The notes under the pieces: generated by a model | The model's input: only the letters and a program-made list of their open reading frames with translations | Told to the model about the DNA's origin: nothing | Databases searched by the model: none | Assembly: GCA_902805475.1 (NCBI GenBank) | Contig: CADCSX010000005.1 | Location: 1,251,501-1,315,500 of the forward strand | DNA from: Entonaema liquescens | Taxonomy: Eukaryota > Ascomycota > Sordariomycetes > Xylariales > Xylariaceae | DNA length: 64,000 nucleotides | Direction: 5' to 3' | In this document: positions 55,271 to 64,000 of the stretch, in pieces | How positions within the stretch are numbered: the stretch's first letter is position 1 | Layout: each line of letters starts with the position of its first letter | Position numbers and translations under genes: made by a program

Positions 55271-58200
55271 TGTGATGGATATATGAAGCCGTTGTCGATT
55301 GGGAGTCGAAGACCAGTAGGAAACGGGAACAACACGGTCGGAAGGAGGCTACAGGAGAGAGCGAGTGTCGCTGGTCCGACACGAGTATCCTGGATACTCG
55401 AAACGACTCAGAAAAACCGAAAGCTCATCCCCTCGAGTTGGTTTATTGATTGAATTAGGACTCGAGAAGCTAAACTGACGGGATTAGTCAATCCTTGCCA
55501 GATGGTTGTTGGGTGAATTGATAGATCGGGATGGATTGGAAAAAGTGACTTGAGAAAGTGAAGATCAGGAAGGGAGGAATTTGGGGGAGAAGCGGTCGGG
55601 GAACGGCAGTGGCTAGAGTGGCAGGCAGAGTGGCTAAGGGAAGTGGAAGTTGCAGCATGGTCCAACTGCGCCGCGACCCCCTTTAGCCTTGATTCTGATT
55701 TCTGAGATGTCCACTGTTACATTAGGTACCTAGATACTTATGTATGTACTCGGGTACACGAAATGTGCCTGGGCGGGCCACTGGGACCACTGGGACCACT
55801 GGACCATTGGGTCAATCAGGTACTTCGTACTAGCCAAATTGCAGCGTATTTTAGGCGGGGCCCTAGGTAATTTTAGGTAGTGCTGGGGGGCCACCTGAAT
55901 CACCACCGGAACAGAAGCTTTACTGAATGCGGGCAGTAAAAGGCTGGGCATTGGGGCAATGGAGGGGCGATGGCTCCAACTCACCCGGCCAGGGTCTTCA
56001 AATTCCAATCACGGCCATCCGACGCAACAATTCAATTGTCAGTTGCCGGAGTGAACAAAATAATCGACGAATTGCAAGCAATCTTTTTTGGTAAATAACT
56101 TACAATTGGCTACAACTTGCATCTCTATTTAGAAAAGATCTCCTGCAAAACATCTAGACAAGAAGAGGGGAAGTCCAGAAATACCTGAGGTATGTAAAGG
56201 GGAGAAAGAAATACAAAATATCGGTCTGTCCGTTACATGGCCTGGACCCTTGAGTGTGGTTATTAGTTTTAGGAACTATGCTAACCTTGGTACCTCCCAT
56301 GCTCATTATTCGGCAAAATCATTGGTGCCCCTGGTAGCCCTGGCTGTAAATGAACAAAAGAAGCATTTTGTCTACACTAGGGCGTTAGAACGATTCAATC
56401 GATCTTAGAAAATCGTATTTACATCATTCGAAAGATTCGAAAGATTTGAAAGTTCTTATCTACATTCGGCATTAAATAAAGTTAAGTTAAATTATCGTTG
56501 AAGCGCGTCAATTGCTTGTTTTAAAATGGTTTAGATAGTTACAAAAAGCAGTCGCATTGATGATCAATTGTCACGGACCAACTAAATAATTTTTCAGTAC
56601 GAATAAACGAAAGGGGCGTGAGATTGGGGTTGATCCGTCCCAAACCTGATAAAAGATGCATTAGATTTCCGTGGATTTTACTACACATTATGCGCCCATT
56701 GTCAACCCGTCAATATCTTGGTCAAAATAATCAATATTCACTTGTTAAAAAGACCATTCTATTATTATCTTTTTCTTCAGATCCCGAGGACGGTAAACAA
56801 AAGGACAAAAAAAGAAGGGTCCAAGTCAAGGTTCCATCCCTAATCAAGTTTCGTCGATTCATTGGTTGTTGAACAATTGAATTACCCCCAGTTGGCTAGA
56901 TCTCTCTATCCAAGCCAGGAGCTATATTCCGCCAATTATAACCATTATTCGATACCTGGTGATTCTTTGAGACACCAGCCAATCTTGCGTTTTGTTATCA
57001 CCAGTTCACGATGTGTGATGAGTATATCAAAACATGGGATATCTATGATTCAATTTGTGCTCTTCAGAAACAAGAATATTTCCAGCCAGGTAGCTGATTA
57101 TCGCCGATCCAAACATACCTTACCTAGGCATCCCAAGTACATGCTAGATTTCGAATCCGATCGATCCGCTTGCATTAATCCCCAATTTACTTCTAGGATA
57201 ATTGCGAGCTTCCTGTGTAAGCGAAATAGCTAACGAACACAAACCAAGGAGTAGATTTATGTAAAGATAAGTGCCATGTACATAATATAAATCCGCGTAC
57301 TCGTAATTAATAGGACACATCTTTTACCCCAGATACAGCGTCATATGCGTACTTTTAACTCGTGATGTTGAGGCTCTCTAAATTGGCATACATCCACTCG
57401 CCCACTCGTCAATCGACATCATACACAACCATTGGACAGCTGCCTATCTATATAATCAAGATATTAAGACGAGGATATCCGGACTATTATTGCCATCAGA
57501 TAATTCGAAAGATCCAATAAGAAAAAATTTCATACACCAGCAAAGTCGTCTTACATGAGCCGATTTCCTATCACAGCATATTCTAATATATGATCATACA
57601 CAAATGTTCACTGCTAGGCCATAACAACAGGTAGATCTATCCTGACAGCTTAGCAGCGGCAGCACAGTGGAAGCAGGTTGCTGCGCGTGTCGAGCGGCAC
57701 GTCGAATCCTACCCAATGCTTCGCCAAGCTTGTCAACTCCCTGCGACGTAGCAGCTGAAAACAGCCTCACCATTGGTGCCGAGTTTTTCCGAAGCGACGC
57801 ACAGCTGAAATCGGAGCAAACATACATAGTAAAACCTGAAAGCAAGGGTTTCAGAATCAAGCCACCAGCGTCATCCCTGTTGGAGTTCGAGTTGGTTGCT
57901 GAGTGGCGCAACTCCCCCGAACCGCTTTGATATATGCGTCGTCCCGAACTCTTGTTTCGACCTCATTCCGCTCCGCGAGTGAACCCAACCCCATATCTGC
58001 CCATTGGTAAAGAGGAACTTGGACATATGAAGCCACATTCGAGGTAAGGAAAAGAACACCGATACTCCTAACGTTTTGGTTCTGTCATTGGAGGTTACAT
58101 GCCATCGAGACGAAGAAAGCCATGAGACGTTGTCCTTGTGTCTTAGAGTAGACTTGTGAGACAAGCACCGCACGCAAGACATACGACTAGCCTTGATTCA

Positions 58201-60123
58201 GGCGAAAAGAGGGATATGTCAGTTCAACTATATGCATGTCTACGTCGGGTTTATTTTTAGCCATTCGGAGCGAGGGGAAGATAAACAACAATAAGAGACA
58301 ACCTAGCTCGGCTGAGATCGGTATCCTTGTAATGCTTGAGAATAGTTGGCACAGTCTATAATAAGACTATACCTAGCTCTCAATCAGGGCAGATAGTCTA
58401 GCATATCTCGATCTATAAAGTTAAGGAATGGCGAATTAGTTGTTAATGGATACTATACGTGAGCCCAAGGCGCTGCCTAGCAACAGCAATATTATGGGTA
58501 TTCAAGGAATGCATCCCAATTCATAAGTACCCGGGTAGGCAAACCAACCCGATGTGAGATTACTATAAATGGGTTCAACTCACATAGGTCACTTATATAC
58601 TTACACCTGTCTACCAAGTCGGCTTGTTTACTTTGCATCTTGATTCATAACACAAGTATCACGAGGTGAAGCAAGAAGCATGGACACAAATTCGTTAGTC
58701 CGCAAGGAACTCTCAATTTAGCCATTGAAACTTACAGCTACATATATTAAATAGACCTATTGTTCTAGATATCTTATTTAGAATTCTAATGGTGGGTAGT
58801 TGCTGACATATTCAATACTCATCGGTGTAAGTCTGTACGCATCTAATAGCAACCAGTTACTAAGAAGCCCATTCCGTGTTCTATCATAAGTCATAAGAGG
58901 CTTTTCAATGAAGACAGGACTCCTCCCCACGATGTTATCTTTTCAGCAGTGGTAAAAACCCACTAAATAGATGATGGTCATTAGAAAGAAAGAAGCATTT
59001 AGCTATACTGCTCGTATTGTCAGCTCTTACAACTTGATATTCTCTTTCCAATTAACTAATATTACGTAGCAATGATATTATACCTATCTCTTAGCTGTTA
59101 ACCGTTTGTATATACGTAGACACTAGATTTTATGTGCAAGTAGTGTGTATTGGTGTTTTATACACTTATACAAAAATATTAAAAGCCTGGGTTTTGAGCA
59201 GGTCATACAACTTCAAGATAACTTGGTGGCTTCTAGATAGAGTTACTTAAAAGGATACGTAGACCTAGGTAAGTAGGCAACATTTCCAGCGCAGGTTAGA
59301 TTCCTGTTGCACTTGGCGTAAAGCAGTTGATGCCAAATATGCCTACCTACATACAATATGATGATTCTACCATATCAATAGGTTTGAGTGTTATATATAG
59401 TCGCTGGTATTTCAGTCGACAACGATCGAGTATAAACCATCGGTGATAATATTTCCATTACGTTGCCATGATTTTCTCTTAATTTATCATCTAACTGTAA
59501 GCATGCTCTGTAATCGGTTGCAATATCGCAAGTTTCCGTATCCCCTCAAAGGAGCCCATTTGTTTAGGAGATAGTCAAGCCATATTGGAAAACAGCTTAT
59601 GGGAAATGTATAGCTTTGGGATTTCGTAGATAAATATATTTAGGAGTAGGTTAAGGGTAAAGTTAGAAATGCGTTCGTGACATACGCTTGGTTGACTACA
59701 TCTCTTCAGCCAAATTACGCTACACAAAATGAATTCTCCTGGACGTCTTGGTGATTCTCGAATGCTATTTATATCTAAAAGCTTTCTCAAGAGTTACACA
59801 AGCCAGAGGACAACCCCAGAACTGTGGCCGAACTACTCTGGAGATTGAGGCTAAAACATAAACGAATTGCTGAATTTATCTATAAAACAAAGTATCATCC
59901 TTATGAAGGTATGATGCCCCCACGGTATTGACCATACCTCGTATAAACCGTGATTTTTAGGCCCCTAAACACCATTTCCCTTGCGTATAAAGTGACCAAT
60001 ATTCATGCGGCTGGCAATGCTCAGACAGTATGCTTCGTCAAGTCCGTACCCTAATATGACTTGATGGTACGTCTTATGAACTAAGTGGATGGCTCAAAAA
60101 TGGCTGTACTGCTTATGATGCTA
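55271..60123. other. 4.85-kb gene-free region (CK1 promoter and spacer to DRE2)
   Basis: The CK1 promoter side has GGGACCACT tandem copies at about 55779-55803 and TACCTAGATACTTATG strings. The rest is AT-rich, with no frame resembling a known protein, no tRNA and no transposon ends that I could see. Noncoding transcripts or a lineage-specific gene with many introns cannot be excluded. Confidence 0.45.
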
Positions 60124-61215
60124 TCATAGTTGGACAACATTGTTAAGCAGTCGGACTTCCTCTCCTGGCTTAAATGCCGGTAACCCTATGTATGGGCACC
60201 CATCACACCGGAAAGCATCACCTAGTGAGCAGTTTCCGCAGGATCCGACCTTGCCCTTGACAGTGAAGTCTACTTCATTCAGATCGTTCGAGTCAAGTTT
60301 GAGAGACTGTAGTTTCTCATCTGCTTGCTTTCTTCTGGCTGCATCTTCGGCTTCGAGCTTCTGAGCCAAACCACATGTGCAGTCCTTGCAGGCACGTCGT
60401 CGCTTGCCGATCTTTGGTACACATTCCGCGGCTATAAAACAGGTTAGGGTCCGATACTGAATGAAGCATATAGAGAAATACTACTTACGAATAGCTAAGG
60501 GTTTATTTAGGTCTTCCTCTGTCAGCAGGGTATCTTCGTCAATCAATTCATCATCGTCATCGGGAGCATCAAAGTCATAGCTAAGGTCCACGAAACCAAC
60601 ACCAGCAGGGGTTGCCTTCACAGCCGGAGGGACCATATTGAGACTTGCATCGTTCCCGTTGGCTTGGTGTACAGTGACGTTCTTCACAGCAGGGCCAGCA
60701 GCGCTTCTCTTCTTGTTCTTGCCTAGTCCTAGTTTAAGGGGAACAGCACTGGCAGCGCCATCATCTGGCTTCGAGAACCCGTCGGCCCCGGGCAATAAGC
60801 CAGACAGGAGGGCCTCTCGTGCATCTGGTCCTTGACTATTCTGTGCTAGAGAGCCGTCTTGGGCTTGTATTTTTCCTCCAATTTTGAGGGTCGGCACGAT
60901 CTTGGCGAAAACGTCGCGGTTAAGAAGGAGCATTGACTCGGCACGCGTGCCGTCGGCATCTGTAAGAACCAAGATGAGGTCGTATGTAGCGTCGGGGAGG
61001 TTAACAAGACCGGCAGAAAGACGGTCAAGCATCTGTAGATCGGTAACAGACCGGTCGTGGGCGGCTAAGACATCTCGTAACTTCTCCTCGTGACTGGCAA
61101 TAGACGGAGGGGCGAGTAGTAGGGTTCGGGGGCCTGAGGAGCCATTTTGGGCTGGAGTTGAACTAGAAAAATCGAAGTCTGACGTATTGTCGATTGTGAC
61201 GATTGAGGGAGACAT
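60124..61215 (-). CDS. DRE2: Fe-S cluster assembly protein Dre2 (anamorsin/CIAPIN1)
   Basis: The exons are 61215-60489 and 60431-60124, with a 57-nt phase-1 intron, giving 344 residues. The N-terminal half is the fungal methyltransferase-like domain (RTLLLAPPSIASHEEKLRDVL, LPDATYDLILVLTDADG). The linker contains FVDLSYDFDAPDDDDELIDE and LLTEEDLNKP. The C-terminal half holds both cluster motifs: AECVPKIGKRRRACKDCTCG (Fe-S site A, across the splice) and CGNCSLGDAFRCDGCPY (twin CX2C, site B). Dre2 receives electrons from Tah18 for cytosolic iron-sulphur cluster assembly and also sits in the mitochondrial intermembrane space. Key cysteines are all present. Confidence 0.96.
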
Positions 61216-62450
61216 GATGGAGGGTTTATGCGCCCGATGCGCGCCTCCAAGTTGAAAATGAGTGTGGAAGGGTTGTCGTTGTTGGTGAACTCAAATGAAT
61301 TCAAGAGGTGATAATATTGACTACTTAGGTATATGTGCCTTATCCGCGGGGCAAAACGGGCATGGACGAGGGTCGAAGGGCAACCAAGACAGTCTAGGTT
61401 AGACTTTTAGTATTCTTTGTGATAGAAATTCTTCAGTCATAACTTAGGTTCTCCGTTATTTATTTGGCGGTAAGTGTGAATTAGTGTTTGGATTACAAAT
61501 TGAATTTTGAGAAGGTTTCTTTTAGACAATGGGGCGGAGATGCTGGTAACACTAGATTACCTAAGTCGAAAACTTTCACAGGGTAGGTCGTAAAATCATG
61601 TATAGTACGTAGGTGTTACAAGGGGAGCGATGTTGATAAAGTGTCCATTAAGAGAAAATTATTGACTGTGACGAAATGTTTCTCCGCGCAGCTGTTTATC
61701 AGATCCGATTACGGCACCAAGTACTTTGTACTGCAACGTTACTCCACTCTAAATAGTTAAAGCTGGTAGTAATTTGTAGGAGCTGATTGGTTCGATAGGC
61801 CTGGTGGGCGGGGAACTGATTTCGCGGGGTGTTGATTGGTGCCAAACTCTCAGCACCTTTAACATCCTTTTCTAGCCTCAAACAGTCTGATAGTTTGCGG
61901 TGATGACCTCTAACCCCGTTAAGTCAATTCTATATAGTATAATTTTATGATGAGGTAATCCAAGTATTTGGTAAATTATTTTCTACAATCAAAAGCAACC
62001 CACAAACTTCAAGACCTACCCTGACACACTAAACTACGCGAAAGGCCTGCTTAGGTGCAATATTCTGGATTGACAGTCTTATAAAGGGTAAGGTAATGGA
62101 CGCTCCTCTGCTTAAATGAAGTTTTAGCTATCGATACCTTGAGATGAATGATTTCTACGGTCAACTCCTCAGGGATAAGGTCAATGATTCTAGGAGGAAA
62201 TATATACGCAACTCCAACTACCTACCTGATGTTGGGGAACAACTCAAGAATAACTAATCAATAACCAGTAAACCTTTCTTTTGTATTCGTTCAACTACTC
62301 ACGTACTTACACACCTACACACGATACCTTCTCCACTAGAGCGTGGCTATTTGATATTAAAGCAGCACTGCCCTAGCGAATTCTCTACAACATTCGCCGT
62401 CGTCGAACACTGCATTGCATCTAAATAAGATAAGCCCGAGCGTGGTCAAC
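61216..62450. promoter_or_regulatory. Divergent spacer between DRE2 and the F-box-like gene
   Basis: 1.2 kb of AT-rich DNA carrying two promoters. No gene or repeat was seen. Confidence 0.5.
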
Positions 62451-64000
62451 ATGGATTTCACAACACTCCCCATCGAACTTAGGCTGGCAATAATAGAAAT
62501 TGTGGCCGATTCATCGACGGAGAAGACAACCGAATACGCTACCATCTCTCGAGAATGGCAACGTGTCTTCGAGAAGAAGCACTTCGGGCGCATTCTTCTA
62601 TCACCACAACGTTTGAAAGCCTTCGCTCAGATTGTACAAGGACGCAGAAGAAAGCTGGTCAAGCACATCTGGCTAAGAGCGGAACTTGGTGATTTGCATC
62701 ATCATGGTAGTGACAATACTGAATTTCGACCCGATCTAACCCTTGCAGACGAATCTGAATTCGGTAAAACAATCGAGAGCCTCCTCCGAATACTCAGCAC
62801 TTGGGAAAGGCCTCGTGACTTGAACCCTAAGGGATTGACACTTGAACTATCCGCATGGTCTCTGTGTGATTATGAGCATGGCTTTAGCCGTCAAAGATTT
62901 GTGCATGATCCGTACTCAGAACCCTACAAGGATTTCAGGCTCTCTCCTTTTGAATCCCGTAACCTAATATCCCAGTTGATGGTTGATCATGCTTCACCTC
63001 AGGAAGGGACCCCATCGAACTTCAGTGACGATTTGACGGTGAGGATGATGGATCTGGCAACAGAAGATCTTTCTAAAGTCAATATAGTCACTACATTCCT
63101 TCTTCGTCGACAGTATTATTGTCATATGTCCCCGGATCGTATCACGCAAATTTTCGAAAGCTTGACTGGGTTGGAACAAATTATTTATGAGCCACCAGAG
63201 AGAATAGATGGTACCGTGGATCCTTGGCAGGGAAAACGTAAGTTAGCATTGGGATTTCAAATTAATCGTCTTAAGAACGTGCTTTGTTGAAAAAGAAAAG
63301 GTCGCAATTTTCTAACTTTAGTTGTTTAGGTCACTGGCTTCTTTCCGATTATAGCCTTCCACAGACGCTGAGGCAATTGACCATTTTTGAAGACCCTTCT
63401 CACCATAGCGCCTTTACGAATCGAAATCAAACAGGTAACGCGAGTAACCACCAGCTTGCTATGGCCTTGGTGAGAGAGAGTCGAGGTTTAGAGCATTTAT
63501 CCGCGTCTTTCGTTGTAGATGCCAAGGACTTCTTCCAACCATTCTGGCCGTCAACCTTGGCTTCTACAAACCGAAGCTGGGATAAACTCGAAACGATAGC
63601 CCTTACGTCGAATCTTTTGAACCCGTATCAACCACCGGAAGAGGTCAATGACTTACTCCATGCTGCGGGTATGGCCGCGAGAAACATGCCTGCCCTCCGA
63701 GTGATGGAGATTTGGAATGGGTTGAAGACAGCCCACAGTTGTTTCTTTCGTTATTATGACGATGGAAATGCTAGCACTATTACATGGCGGGGTACCTGGG
63801 AACTTGATCTGGAGCCGCGGGTTATCCAGTGCTGGATCGAGACGGTGCGTAAAAATACCCACTATCTCAATATTGGAGTCCGTGATATGGAATTGCCTTT
63901 AGATGGAACAAGTTTTCCATTTTCTATTCTTCGTCATCTTAAGTTGAAAGACCGGATTGTGCATCCGGTGTCGTTTCGTCAGCTCCAACTTCTAGGGGAG
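62451..64000 (+). CDS. F-box-like fungal protein (truncated by window end)
   Basis: Exon 1 is 62451-63237 and exon 2 runs from 63330 to the window end. The intron (GTAAGT...TTTAG) is in phase 1, and the frame stays open to base 64000. The N-terminus (MDFTTLPIELRLAIIEIVAD, then ISREWQRVFEKKHFGRILLS) has the Leu-Pro-x-Glu-Leu start and downstream Trp/Phe pattern of an F-box. The rest (LTGLEQIIYEPPERIDG; WLLSDYSLPQTLRQLTIFED; MPALRVMEIWNG; TWRGTWELDLEPRVIQCW) matches large fungal F-box-type families of unknown target. If the F-box is real, it would be an SCF ubiquitin-ligase adaptor. A Met 12 codons upstream (62415) is in frame and possible. Confidence 0.8.

Overview
The window looks like chromosomal DNA of a filamentous ascomycete, probably a Sordariomycete. 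The genes are fungal families (Zn2Cys6 regulators, MICOS Mic12, Dre2, Yck-type casein kinase, UTP25, SWC4). They carry short introns (about 50-130 nt) with GTANGT donors and CTAAC/CTGAC branch points. Intergenic DNA is rich in TACCTAGGTA-like strings. Two nuclear tRNA genes are present. No bacterial, plasmid, viral or CRISPR features were seen. Gene models were made by hand from reading frames, splice signals and remembered family patterns, so exon edges are predictions.

Layout. 1-25.5 kb is housekeeping: the 3' part of a low-complexity protein with repeated DFIRxxGPP motifs; a His-rich disordered protein; MIC12 divergent from mitochondrial bL17; UTP25 divergent from eIF3f; an R3H/SUZ RNA-binding protein; an SREK1IP1-like zinc-knuckle RS protein convergent with the splicing factor Cwf18/CCDC12; a mitochondrial PPR protein; and a Zn2Cys6 regulator. 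27.6-35.3 kb is accessory in character: tRNA-Ala, a striking pseudoknot-forming sequence, a GNAT acetyltransferase, tRNA-Arg with an intron, a damaged Zn2Cys6 regulator, and a divergent FDC1-PAD1 pair (prFMN-dependent decarboxylase plus flavin prenyltransferase). The last three resemble the known padA-sdrA-cdcA weak-acid decarboxylation cluster of Aspergillus niger. 35.3-44.6 kb is gene-poor. 44.6-64 kb holds a Zn2Cys6/maltose-acetyltransferase-like fusion, SWC4, a p24 cargo receptor, a Yck-type casein kinase I, a 4.8 kb gene-free stretch, DRE2, and an F-box-like protein running off the end.

How genes work together. PAD1 makes the prenylated FMN that FDC1 needs, so the divergent pair forms a two-step module for decarboxylating cinnamic/ferulic/sorbic-type acids, and the nearby regulator is the obvious candidate controller. 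MIC12 and bL17m share a short bidirectional promoter and both act in mitochondria. The zinc-knuckle RS protein and Cwf18 both concern splicing.

Caution on sequence quality. Several genes that should be intact (UTP25, the R3H gene, FDC1, the Zn2Cys6/acetyltransferase fusion) each appear to lack one base, mostly in C/G or A/T runs. This is more easily explained by assembly homopolymer undercalls than by independent pseudogenisation. The premature TAG in the cluster regulator is not explained that way.
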